64,000 nucleotides of DNA, taken from the NCBI GenBank assembly GCA_963788115.1, contig CAWBFD010000003.1, positions 1-64,000 of the forward strand. The letters run 5' to 3'. The number at the start of each line of letters is the position of its first letter. Within the stretch, counting starts at the first letter, position 1. The position numbers and the translations under genes were made by a program. The DNA is from CAWBFD01 sp963788115. Its GTDB lineage: Bacteria; Actinomycetota; Thermoleophilia; Solirubrobacterales; 70-9. The notes under the pieces are model-generated. The model ran no database searches, was not told where the DNA came from, and saw nothing but the letters and a program-made list of their open reading frames with translations. Below, piece after piece: positions 7,608 through 15,665 of the stretch.

Positions 7608-9173
7608 ATGCAGATCTACCCGAGCCCCGATGGCGAGATCGCCGTGCGCGATGCGGACATCACCTCGTTCGTCCTCGAGCGCGCCGACGAGCGCGGCGGG
7701 AAGCCGGCGCTGATCGATGGCCCCTCTGGGCGCCAGCTCAGCTATGGCGAGCTCGCCGGAGCGGTTCGAAGCATGGCCTCCGGCCTTGCAGCACGCGACT
7801 TCGGCAAGGGCGACGTGCTCGCCGTACACATGCCGAACCTGCCCGAGTACGCGATCGCCTTCCACGGCGCGTCGGCGGCCGGGGGGACGTGCACCACGTC
7901 CAATCCCCTCTACAGGGCGAACGAGCTCGCGCACCAGCTTCGGGACTCCGGCGCTCGGATCCTCCTCACGGTCCCCCCGTTCGCCGACGTCGCGCGCGAG
8001 GCGGCCGAGCAGGCTGGGGTCGACGAGCGGTTCGTCGTCGGAGAGGCGCCTGGATTCGAGCCGGTCACGGCGCTATTCGGCGATCCGGGGGAGGCGCCTG
8101 AGACCGCGATCGAACCGGAGTCAGACCTCGCGGTCCTGCCCTACTCGAGCGGCACCACCGGCCTGCCAAAGGGAGTCATGCTCACCCACCGCAACCTGGT
8201 CGCGAACCTCTGCCAGGTCCAGAGCACCGTCCGCCTCGACGAGGACCGGATTCTGCTGGGGTGCCTCCCCTTCTTCCACATCTACGGAATGACCGTGATC
8301 ATGAACCTCGGCCTGCGGATCGGGGCGACGATCGTCACCGTGCCTCGCTTCGATCTCGAGCAGGCCCTCGACCTGATCGAGCGCCACCGGGTGACCGACG
8401 TCTTCATCGTGCCGCCGATCGCGCTCGCCCTCGCCAGGCACCCCGCGGTCGCGGAACGCGACCTCTCGTCGCTCAAGCTGATCATCTCGGGGGCGGCGCC
8501 CCTCGGTGTCGAGCTCGAGGAGGGGGTCGCCGAGCGACTCGACTGCACTGTCGGCCAGGGATACGGGTTGACCGAGACCAGCCCGGTGACTCACATGTGC
8601 CGTCCCGACGGCGAGCAGCGCCGGGGCACGATCGGCCATCCCCTCGCCGGCACCGAGTGCCGGCTCGTCGATCCGGAGACGGGTGAGGATGCCGGCGAGA
8701 GTGAGCGGGGAGAGCTGTGGATCCGGGGCCCGCAGGTGATGCGCGGGTACCTGAACAATCCCGAGGCGACGGCCGCAGCCATCGACGCCGACGGCTGGTT
8801 GCATACAGGCGACATCGCCACGGTCGACTCCGACGGGTTCTTCGCCATCGTCGACCGGCTGAAGGAGCTGATCAAGTACAAGGGCTTCCAGGTGCCGCCG
8901 GCGGAGCTGGAGGCGTTGATCATCACCCATCCCAGCGTTGCGGACGTGGCCGTGATCGGCGTCGCCGACGAGAAGTGCGGCGAGCTGCCCAAAGCCTATG
9001 TGGTGCCCTCGGCTGACGAACTCGATCACGGCGAGTTGATCGAGTGGGTGGGCGAGCGAGTCTCACCACAGAAGCGGATCCGGCTGGTCGAGCTCATCGA
9101 CGAGATCCCCAAGTCCCCGTCGGGGAAGATCCTCCGGCGGCAGCTGGTCGAACGAGAGCGCGCGACAGCCTGA
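7608..9173 (+). CDS. Acyl/aryl-CoA ligase (4-coumarate-CoA ligase-like)
   Basis: This 521-aa ANL-superfamily enzyme activates a carboxylic acid with ATP and transfers it to CoA. The P-loop YSSGTTGLPKG, the GYGLTE adenylate motif, the hinge region around DRLKELIKYKGFQV and the C-terminal catalytic Lys in PKSPSGKILRR are all present. The ATG at 7608 was chosen because AAGGAGGAGA lies just before it and the homologous part starts there. It resembles 4CL-type ligases, but the acid substrate is unknown. It is convergent with the P450 gene, 8 bp away. Confidence 0.92.
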   Translation: MQIYPSPDGEIAVRDADITSFVLERADERGGKPALIDGPSGRQLSYGELAGAVRSMASGLAARDFGKGDVLAVHMPNLPEYAIAFHGASAAGGTCTTSNPLYRANELAHQLRDSGARILLTVPPFADVAREAAEQAGVDERFVVGEAPGFEPVTALFGDPGEAPETAIEPESDLAVLPYSSGTTGLPKGVMLTHRNLVANLCQVQSTVRLDEDRILLGCLPFFHIYGMTVIMNLGLRIGATIVTVPRFDLEQALDLIERHRVTDVFIVPPIALALARHPAVAERDLSSLKLIISGAAPLGVELEEGVAERLDCTVGQGYGLTETSPVTHMCRPDGEQRRGTIGHPLAGTECRLVDPETGEDAGESERGELWIRGPQVMRGYLNNPEATAAAIDADGWLHTGDIATVDSDGFFAIVDRLKELIKYKGFQVPPAELEALIITHPSVADVAVIGVADEKCGELPKAYVVPSADELDHGELIEWVGERVSPQKRIRLVELIDEIPKSPSGKILRRQLVERERATA

Positions 9174-9181
9174 CGCTGTCG

Positions 9182-10528
9182 TCAGACGCCGGCTAGAGCC
9201 TCGGGGCGTGGCGTGGGCGCGAGCCGGCGCCCGAGCACGACCCTCGCACCACGCGCCGGCGCCAGGGTGACGTTGCGGGGCACGGGGCGCTCGGGCCGAG
9301 GGTCCGCCGGGCGCAGATCGGCGTGCTCGATGATCGCCCGAAGCACGATCCGCATCTCATACTGCGCGAAGGCGGCGCCGACACAGCGCCTGACTCCGCC
9401 GCCGAAGGGGATCCAGCTGAGACCCCCTCCCTCACCCTCGAGGAACCGCTCGGGGCGGAACTCGTGGGGATCGCTGAACAGATCGTCTCGGTAATGGATC
9501 GCGAGGATTCCCGGCAAGACGATCCAGCCGGCCGGGATCACGTAGGCGCCGATCCAGGTCGGGGCGGTCAGCTTCCGGGCGACGTCCGAGAGCACTGGGC
9601 GCGAGCGCAGGGTCTCCTTGATGGTCGCGTCGAGGTACTCGTCCTCTCCGGCGTCGATCGACTTCCGGAGCCGGCCGAGGACGCGCGGGGTGCGCAGCAG
9701 CCGCTCCATCGCCCAGGCGAGTGCGGTGGCGGTGGTCTCATGGCCGGCGCCGATCACGGTGGCAAGCTCGTCGCGAAGCTCTGCATCGCTCATCGGGCTG
9801 CCGTCGTCGTGGCGGGCACGAAGAAGCAGCGAGAGAACGTCATCGCGACTCTCCGGGTCGGGCTCCGCCCGGCGAAGCGCGATCTCCTCATAGATGAGCT
9901 CGTCCAGTGCGGCCCTGGCCCGCTGAAAGCGAGCCCACGGGCTGAAGCGGCCGAAGTCCCGGCGGAGGAACGGAATCAGCAGGATCAGGTCGCTGCGGGT
10001 CGCGAACTCGTCGACCACGCGACGCGCTCGCTCGAGGCGATCGGGGTCGGTGACGCCGAATACCGTACGCAGGATCACCTCCAGCGTGATCGCCTGCGTG
10101 TGGGGGCGCAGCGCGAACGGCTCGCCCACCGGCCAGGTCTCGATGTCGCGCTCAGCGACGCGGCGGATGACGTCGCCGTAGCGGCGAATTGCCTCGCCGT
10201 GGAACGGAGGCAGGAGCAGCTTGCGCTGACGCAGGTGCTCGTCCTCGTCGAGCGTAAGCACCGAATGCGGGCCGAGCGCCGGCTCGAGCACGGTCGCGTT
10301 CGCCTCGCCGGCGTGGAACCGAGCCGGATCGCCCGCGAAGATCTCCTTGACCAGCCCCGGATCCGCGACGTAGACGAGCTTGTGGAAACCCACGAACGAG
10401 GCGGTGAACACGTCGCCGTAGCGGCGGCGGGCGTCGACGAAGAACCCGATCGGGTTGCGGGAGAGGCGGACCGACTGAACCGCGCTGGGCAGGCGAGGGC
10501 CGGGAGGTAGCTGCGGGTTGGTTCGCAC
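9182..10528 (-). CDS. Cytochrome P450
   Basis: This 448-aa soluble P450 has no membrane anchor. The proline-rich start (PPGP), the I-helix GAGHETTA with the oxygen-activating Thr, the K-helix ETLR (ExxR) and the haem loop FGGGVRRCVGAAFA with the Cys ligand are intact. The PPGPxLP start and overall layout recall bacterial CYP110/CYP135-like enzymes. The substrate is unknown. No ferredoxin or reductase gene adjoins it. Confidence 0.94.
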   Translation of the reverse strand: MRTNPQLPPGPRLPSAVQSVRLSRNPIGFFVDARRRYGDVFTASFVGFHKLVYVADPGLVKEIFAGDPARFHAGEANATVLEPALGPHSVLTLDEDEHLRQRKLLLPPFHGEAIRRYGDVIRRVAERDIETWPVGEPFALRPHTQAITLEVILRTVFGVTDPDRLERARRVVDEFATRSDLILLIPFLRRDFGRFSPWARFQRARAALDELIYEEIALRRAEPDPESRDDVLSLLLRARHDDGSPMSDAELRDELATVIGAGHETTATALAWAMERLLRTPRVLGRLRKSIDAGEDEYLDATIKETLRSRPVLSDVARKLTAPTWIGAYVIPAGWIVLPGILAIHYRDDLFSDPHEFRPERFLEGEGGGLSWIPFGGGVRRCVGAAFAQYEMRIVLRAIIEHADLRPADPRPERPVPRNVTLAPARGARVVLGRRLAPTPRPEALAGV

Positions 10529-10589
10529 ACGCGGGATTATCCCGCGGCTTCACCCCAATCGATTGTCGACGCGGCCATCGGCGAGGCGG

Positions 10590-12011
10590 TCAGCCCGCGC
10601 CGTCTTCGAACGGGCCCCAGATGGCGTAGGTGAGGGCCGCGCCGTCATCCGGAGGGTTGAGCGGATCCTCGCCCGCGGCGGGGTCCTGGCGGTCGCCCTG
10701 CTGGCTGACGAAGAACGTCCTGCCGTCAGGGCTGAAGCAGCCACCGCAGAACTCGGTCGAGTTGACGAGGGTGCGAGCGAAATCGTAGATCTCGCCGCGA
10801 CGGTTGACGCCTCGAATGAACTGTTCGCCCGACGAGTCCTCCTGAAGCCAGATATGGCCGGTGGCGGGGACGACGACGAGATTGTCGGGATTCTCCAGGT
10901 CCTCGACGCTGGTCGACTCATAGATCAGCCGCAGATCACCACCATCCCGACCGCGGGGCGTGTACTCCCAGACCTGCCCGAGCTGGGCTTCACCGCCCGT
11001 GGTGCAGTCGAAGTAGAGCCGCCGGTCGGCTGACCAGATGCCCTCGGTGCGATCGAAGATCGCCGCGCCCTTGGACTGCGCCTCGTCACGGACGGTGTCC
11101 TCGAGTGGGTCCGGTTCCTCGATCGTCACCCATTCGACCGGATAGCTCTCGCCTGGATCGGCGGTGTTCGCGTCGAAATTCGGGCGCGCCCGTATGGAGA
11201 GCGCCTGGAGGGTGCCGCCGAAGGTCGCGAGATCGCCGTACTCCCGCGGCTCGCGATTGGGCAGGAAGCGGTAGAAGGCCGCGTCGTCGCGGTCCTCGGT
11301 CTCATAGAGGACGCCCCTGAGCCAGGCAACCGCCTCGTGCGAGAAGCGCCCCGCGGCGTTGATCTCGAGCGGCTGGACCGGGCCATCGGCGTCAGCGGGA
11401 ACCTCGAACGCGTAGCCGTGCGGGGTACCCGAGCCGGGGACCGTGTTGCTCTCGGTAGCGCCGTAGTTGAAGATCTCCTCGCAGGTGATCCAGGTGTTCC
11501 AGGGAGTTAGCCCGCCGGCGCAATTGGTGTGGGTGCCGCCGAGGACGGCGAGGCTCTCGCGCACGCGGCGCTCGCCGCCGCGCTCGACGACGAGCTTGGT
11601 GTTCCCGCCGCGCACGTCCGGGTCACGGTCGTAGCGCTTGCCCTGCGGAACGACGACCTCGATCTCGCCAGGCCGCGAGCGGTTCTCGTGGTTGCGGATC
11701 AGGATCGTCTCGCCACCGCCTCGATACGCAGCCGTGCCGTCGAAGATCCCCGGCGTCGGGTTGCCGTCGTCCATCGGATCGGCCTGGCGGGAGATGATCC
11801 GGTACCTGAAGCCCGGGGGGAGCTCGAGGAAGTCGATCCCGGAGTCCCGCTCGGGCGTCGGTTGAAGCTGTCCGTAGCCCACGCTCCGCCGCCGTTGGCC
11901 CTCGGCCTGGCGCGCCGCAAGCGCGCTCAGTGGGCCGGCGATTGCGAGGCCACTGCCAATCGCCGCCGAACCCTTCACGAACCGCCTTCTGGTCAGACCT
12001 GCAACTTCCAT
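10590..12011 (-). CDS. Tat-exported PhoX/DUF839-family protein
   Basis: This 473-aa protein has a twin-arginine signal (TRRRFVKG near residue 7, then a hydrophobic helix and ALAAR). The mature part matches the alkaline phosphatase PhoX/DUF839 beta-propeller family: GGTHTNCAGGLTPWNTWITCEE, then RFSHEAVAW and a C-terminal GGCFSPDGRTFFVSQQ. PhoX enzymes are Ca/Fe-dependent phosphatases, but many DUF839 members lack tested activity. I chose the ATG at 12011, which has GGGAGG 6 nt upstream and places the RR motif correctly, over a longer frame from 12059. Confidence 0.88.
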   Translation of the reverse strand: MEVAGLTRRRFVKGSAAIGSGLAIAGPLSALAARQAEGQRRRSVGYGQLQPTPERDSGIDFLELPPGFRYRIISRQADPMDDGNPTPGIFDGTAAYRGGGETILIRNHENRSRPGEIEVVVPQGKRYDRDPDVRGGNTKLVVERGGERRVRESLAVLGGTHTNCAGGLTPWNTWITCEEIFNYGATESNTVPGSGTPHGYAFEVPADADGPVQPLEINAAGRFSHEAVAWLRGVLYETEDRDDAAFYRFLPNREPREYGDLATFGGTLQALSIRARPNFDANTADPGESYPVEWVTIEEPDPLEDTVRDEAQSKGAAIFDRTEGIWSADRRLYFDCTTGGEAQLGQVWEYTPRGRDGGDLRLIYESTSVEDLENPDNLVVVPATGHIWLQEDSSGEQFIRGVNRRGEIYDFARTLVNSTEFCGGCFSPDGRTFFVSQQGDRQDPAAGEDPLNPPDDGAALTYAIWGPFEDGAG

Positions 12012-12162
12012 CAAGTACCTCCCGCTATCGGCACGTTCCCAGCCCGGACTCGCCCCCAAATCAGCCCGCGCCCCACCTTCTCGGTGACGGCTTCTATCGC
12101 TCCGGCGGGTGGTACGTGTGAACAGCTTGTGATGGTGCCCATGGGAGTGGGAATCGCTCGTC

Positions 12163-12168
12163 TAGGAT
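12163..12168 (+). promoter_or_regulatory. -10 element of a leaderless promoter
   Basis: TAGGAT is followed by 8 nt and then the GTG at 12177, so transcription would begin at or next to the start codon. It supports that GTG as the start of the methyltransferase gene. Confidence 0.5.
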
Positions 12169-12176
12169 CGGCCGCC

Positions 12177-13058
12177 GTGAGTCGCGACCTCTACGCCCAC
12201 CGTCCCCGCGGGCCCGTCCATGGCAGCGCGAGGCTTTCGCGGCGGGCCCTGTTCGGGCTTCGGATGAGCGATGCCAGCCGGGGCGCCGTCGACTACGACC
12301 GCGTCACCGAGCGTCACCGAGCGGTCTGGGACCGCGGTGGGCACGAGCCGCTGCTGCGCGCGATCGAGCCCGTGGCCGGGGTGATCGCCGAGCTCGCGGA
12401 GGTCGGCTCGGGCACGCAAGTGCTCGACGTCGGTGCCGGCGACGGCAACGTGGCCCTCGCCTGCGCCGCACGCGGGGCGACGGTCAGCGCCTGCGATCTC
12501 GCACCGGCGATGGCTGCACGCGGGCGGGCGCGCTGCGGTGCGGGGGTCGAGTGGGCGGTCGCTGACGCGCTCGATTTGCCCTACGGCGACGGCTCGTTCG
12601 ACGTGGTCGTCTCGGCGTTCGGGGCCGCCCTGGCGCCTCACCCGGCGCGGATGGTCTCCGAGCTCGTGCGCGTCACCCGACCGGGTGGAACCGTCGTCCT
12701 CGCCGCCTGGATCCCCCGCGGGCTGCCCGGCCGGCTCGACGAGCTCTGCGAGGAGATCGACCCGCTCCCTCAGGGCGTGCCCTCGCCCTCCCGCTGGGGA
12801 GTCGAGGCGGTGGTGCGCCGGCGCTTGCAGCCGGTGCTCGAGGACCTGGACCTGCGCGGACGGTCGGTGCCGCTGCGGTTCGCCGGTCCCGACGCCGCCT
12901 TCGCGGCGCTCGCAGGGACGACCGCGCTGGACCCACACCAGCTGACCGAGTTGCGACCGTCCTTCGAGCGCCTGCTCGCCTCGTGCAACGAGAGCAAGAC
13001 GGCGGTCGAGATCAGAGCCCGATATCTGATCGCCAGCGGCCGCCGCGGCCGCCCTTAG
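12177..13058 (+). CDS. SAM-dependent methyltransferase
   Basis: This 293-aa class I methyltransferase has motif I VLDVGAGDGNVAL (about residue 83), an acidic strand-2 residue in SACDLAP, DALDLPYGDGSFDVVVS and a post-motif LVRVTRPGG. It belongs to the Methyltransf_11/UbiE-like group with no assignable substrate. The GTG start is set by the -10 element 8 nt upstream. The N-terminal 40 residues are basic (RRALFGLR) and lack similarity to the core domain. It is divergent from the PhoX-like gene. Confidence 0.82.
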   Translation: MSRDLYAHRPRGPVHGSARLSRRALFGLRMSDASRGAVDYDRVTERHRAVWDRGGHEPLLRAIEPVAGVIAELAEVGSGTQVLDVGAGDGNVALACAARGATVSACDLAPAMAARGRARCGAGVEWAVADALDLPYGDGSFDVVVSAFGAALAPHPARMVSELVRVTRPGGTVVLAAWIPRGLPGRLDELCEEIDPLPQGVPSPSRWGVEAVVRRRLQPVLEDLDLRGRSVPLRFAGPDAAFAALAGTTALDPHQLTELRPSFERLLASCNESKTAVEIRARYLIASGRRGRP

Positions 13059-13090
13059 CACCGCCCCGGCCGGGGGCGCCATCGGCGCGC

Positions 13091-13125
13091 GGAGGGTTGA
13101 CCCCCGTATGGGTGGCAAACCCTCC
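13091..13125. repeat. Hairpin repeat, copy 1
   Basis: GGAGGGTT at the left pairs with AACCCTCC at the right around a short CCCC/GGGTGG inner stem and GTAT loop. A second copy lies at 14042-14090. The ATG of the AbiEi-like gene (13108) lies inside the loop side of this repeat. Confidence 0.8.
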
Positions 13126-14023
13126 ACCGACACGATCATTGCCCGTCTGGCGACCGGCCAGCACGGGGTGGTCGCACGGTCGCAATTGATCGCCGCTGGC
13201 ATCACTCGGCGCGCGATCGACCGCCGGTTGGCCGACGGGCGCCTTCACCGGATGCACCGCGGCGTTTACCTGGCCGGCCACGCCGCGCCACCGCCGCACG
13301 CACGCGAAACGGCGGCGCTGCTCGCCTGTGGGCCGGGCGCGGTCCTGAGCCACCGGACGGCGGCGGCCCTGTGGGAGCTCCTTCCTTACCGCCCCTCGGC
13401 TGACGTCTGCGTCACTGTCCCAGTCGGCGCCCGTCACGACCGTCCGGGGATCGCAATTGTTCGCTGCACGCTCGAGCGTCGCGACATCCGTCGCCGGCAC
13501 CGCTTGCAGCTGACAAGCCCACCCCGCACGATCCTCGATACAGCCCCAACGCTCGACAAGGAAACGCTCGAGCGGCTCGTGGCCGAAGCGGAATACCGCC
13601 GACTCGCGAGCGAGCGCGAGCTCCGGCAGCAACTTGAGCGCAACCGAGGGCGCCCAGGCGGCCCCGCGCTGCGCGAGCTCCTCGGCATGCCAGACGGTCG
13701 TCAGCGGACGCGCTCCCCGGCGGAACGCCACCTACTCCGTCTCCTCCGCCGAGAAGGGCTTGAGGGATACGAGCTGAACGCCCGGATCCACGGCTACGAG
13801 GTGGACGTCCTCTGGCGATCCGAGAAGCCTGGCGCTCGAGATCGACGGCTACGACGCTCACCGCGGACGCATCGCCTTCGAGCGGGACCGCCTCAAGGCC
13901 GCAACGCTCGAGGCCCACGGAGTGCTCGTCATGCCGATCACCCCGCGTCAACTCGGTGCAGATCCTGAAGGGGTGTTCGCGAGGCTCCGGGCGGCGCTCG
14001 AGATGAGGAGGCGTCACCGGTGA
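13108..14023 (+). pseudogene. AbiEi-type winged-helix plus DUF559 protein, frameshifted
   Basis: The first 240 codons encode an AbiEi-like winged-helix domain (GVVARSQLIAAGITRRAI, then HRMHRGVYLAGHAA) followed by the start of a DUF559 (Vsr-like nuclease fold) domain, EVDVLWRSEK. One extra C near 13827 shifts the frame. Read in the next frame the domain continues as LALEIDGYDAHRGRIAFERDR and ends at a TGA at 14021-14023. In the family the Asp in the EIDG motif is a probable catalytic residue. No AbiEii toxin is adjacent, as is usual for these stand-alone actinobacterial proteins. The shift may be a true mutation or a sequencing error. Confidence 0.8.
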
Positions 14024-14041
14024 CTCGGCCACCGGCGCGCC

Positions 14042-14090
14042 GACGCGTGGAGGATTGACCACCGTATGGGTGGCAAACCCTCCACGCGTC
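14042..14090. repeat. Hairpin repeat, copy 2
   Basis: Copy 2 of the hairpin has a perfect 12-bp outer stem (GACGCGTGGAGG pairing with CCTCCACGCGTC) and a CCACC/GGTGG inner stem with the same GTAT loop. It shares about 30 nt with copy 1 and sits just after the AbiEi-like gene. It could also serve as a terminator for that gene. Confidence 0.8.
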
Positions 14091-14111
14091 CCGGGGGGCC
14101 GGGCGGCGCGC

Positions 14112-14266
14112 AGCGCGGGCGGGGACGGCGCGCGGCGCGGGCGGGACGGCGCGCGGCGCGGGCGGGACGGCGCGCGGCGCGGGCGGGACGGCGCGCGGCG
14201 GGGGCGGGACGGCGCGCGGCGGGGGCGGGACGGCGCGCGGCGCGGGCGGGACGGCGCGCGGCGCGG
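14112..14266 (+). repeat. 21-nt GC-only tandem repeat, about 7-8 copies
   Basis: The unit GCGCGGGCGGGACGGCGCGCG is repeated head to tail with only C/G substitutions in some copies. It lies directly after hairpin copy 2 and before the glycosyltransferase gene. It can be translated as a heptapeptide repeat, but no ribosome site or protein family supports coding. Confidence 0.85.
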
Positions 14267-14312
14267 GGGTGTGGCGGCGCGGGGTCGTCGCGGTCGCCAT
14301 GATCTCGACGCC

Positions 14313-15329
14313 ATGCGGATCCTGCTCGTCACGCAGATGTGGCCCAGTCCCGAGAACCCAGACCTCGGGAGCTTTCTGGTGCCCCTGGCACGCGAGCTGG
14401 AGACGATGGGACACGAGGTGGACGTCGCAGCGATCAGCCGGCGCGGCGGGCCGCCCACCAAGTACGCGCGCCTGACCGCCGAGGCGCTCGCGGCTGCCCG
14501 CCGCCGGCGCCCGGACGTGGTCTTCGTCCATTTCCTGTTTCCGGCCGGGGCCGCCGGGGCGCTGGCGGCGATGGCGTCGCGCGCGCCGTTGGTGGTCATG
14601 GCCCACGGGCAGGACGTCGCCAACCTCGGCCGCATTCGAGGCGTGACGGCGGCCACCGGCCGGGTGGTGGGCCGCGCGGCGGCGGTGATCGCGAATTCGC
14701 GCTGGCTGGCGGACCGACTCGCGGAGCGAATCCCCGCGGCGAGGGCGAAGCTCGAGATAGCCGACTGCGGGGTGGACCTCGATGCCTTCGCCCCCCGTCC
14801 GCCAGCCGAGGCGCGCCGGGAGCTGGGCTGGGAGGGCGACGGTCCGGCGTTTCTCTGCGTCGGGTCGCTGATCGGCCGCAAGAACGTCGTCCGCCTCGCC
14901 GACGCGTTTGCGCGCCTCGACCGTGGACGCCTCGCCTTCGTCGGCGACGGGCCATTGCGGAGTGCGCTCGAGGGTCGAGCCGACGTGAGGGTGAGCGGCC
15001 GGATCCCGCAGACGGACGTTCCCCGCTGGATCGCCGCCTGCGACGTCCTCTGCCAGCCGTCGCTGGTAGAGCCGTTCGGTCAGGCGACGCTCGAGGGGAT
15101 GGCGATGGAGCGGAGCGTGGTCGCAACGGCGATCGGTGGGCCGCCCGAGTTCGTCCCCGCCGAGGCGGGCGTCTTGGTCGATCCGCATGACACCGAGGCC
15201 GTGGCCGCCGGGCTGGAGCGGGCGGCCGAGTTGCCGTCACCGAACCAGGGCGCCCGCAAGGCGGCCGAGGAGCACGACGTTCGCCGTCAGGCCGCTCGCA
15301 TGGCTGCGATCCTTGAGCGTGCCCGATGA
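14313..15329 (+). CDS. Glycosyltransferase family 4
   Basis: This 338-aa GT-B glycosyltransferase transfers a sugar from a nucleotide-sugar donor to an unknown acceptor. The N-terminal domain starts MRILLVTQMWPSPENPDLG. The C-terminal domain has FLCVGSLIGRKN, VGDGPLR and the donor-site EPFGQATLEGMA (the E-x7-E type motif). The ATG at 14313 was chosen because the longer upstream frame runs through the tandem repeat. It ends in a 4-bp overlap (ATGA) with the TfoX-domain gene. Confidence 0.9.
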   Translation: MRILLVTQMWPSPENPDLGSFLVPLARELETMGHEVDVAAISRRGGPPTKYARLTAEALAAARRRRPDVVFVHFLFPAGAAGALAAMASRAPLVVMAHGQDVANLGRIRGVTAATGRVVGRAAAVIANSRWLADRLAERIPAARAKLEIADCGVDLDAFAPRPPAEARRELGWEGDGPAFLCVGSLIGRKNVVRLADAFARLDRGRLAFVGDGPLRSALEGRADVRVSGRIPQTDVPRWIAACDVLCQPSLVEPFGQATLEGMAMERSVVATAIGGPPEFVPAEAGVLVDPHDTEAVAAGLERAAELPSPNQGARKAAEEHDVRRQAARMAAILERAR

Positions 15330-15658
15330 CCTACAACGAGGATCTTGCAAGCCGAGTTCGCGAGCTACTTCGCGACGAGGGCGCGCTCAGCGAGAGGGAG
15401 ATGTTCGGCGGGGTCGCGTTCCTGCTCGAAGGAAACATGTCGGTCGGCATCAGCGGCGACGAGCTGATCGTCCGGGTCGGGCCGGAGGCGGGCGAGGACG
15501 CGCTCGGGCAGCCGCATGCCCGCGCCTTCGACATGACCGGTCGCCCGATGAAGGGCTGGGTCATGGTCGCGCCGGAAGGCGTGAAGACCGAGCGCCAGCT
15601 CGCGACGTGGGTCGGACGCGGGGTCGCGTTCGCCCGCACGCTGCCGGCGAAGCGCTGA
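15326..15658 (+). CDS. TfoX N-terminal domain protein
   Basis: This 110-aa protein consists of a single TfoX/Sxy N-terminal domain (REMFGGVAFLLEGNM, then MKGWVMV and a C-terminal helix). Free-standing versions are common in actinobacteria and have no proven link to competence. It overlaps the glycosyltransferase gene by 4 bp and is convergent with the next gene. Confidence 0.85.
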   Translation: MTYNEDLASRVRELLRDEGALSEREMFGGVAFLLEGNMSVGISGDELIVRVGPEAGEDALGQPHARAFDMTGRPMKGWVMVAPEGVKTERQLATWVGRGVAFARTLPAKR

Positions 15659-15665
15659 GGCCGAC

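Noticed and set aside
5863..7713. 616-codon plus-strand open frame opposite the SDR and HAD genes
   Set aside because: It covers two well-supported minus-strand genes and has no domain similarity. Its composition is that of a shadow frame.
13412..15188. Long minus-strand frames across the AbiEi gene, the tandem repeat and the glycosyltransferase
   Set aside because: Their products are dominated by the translated 21-nt repeat and by antisense sequence of real genes.
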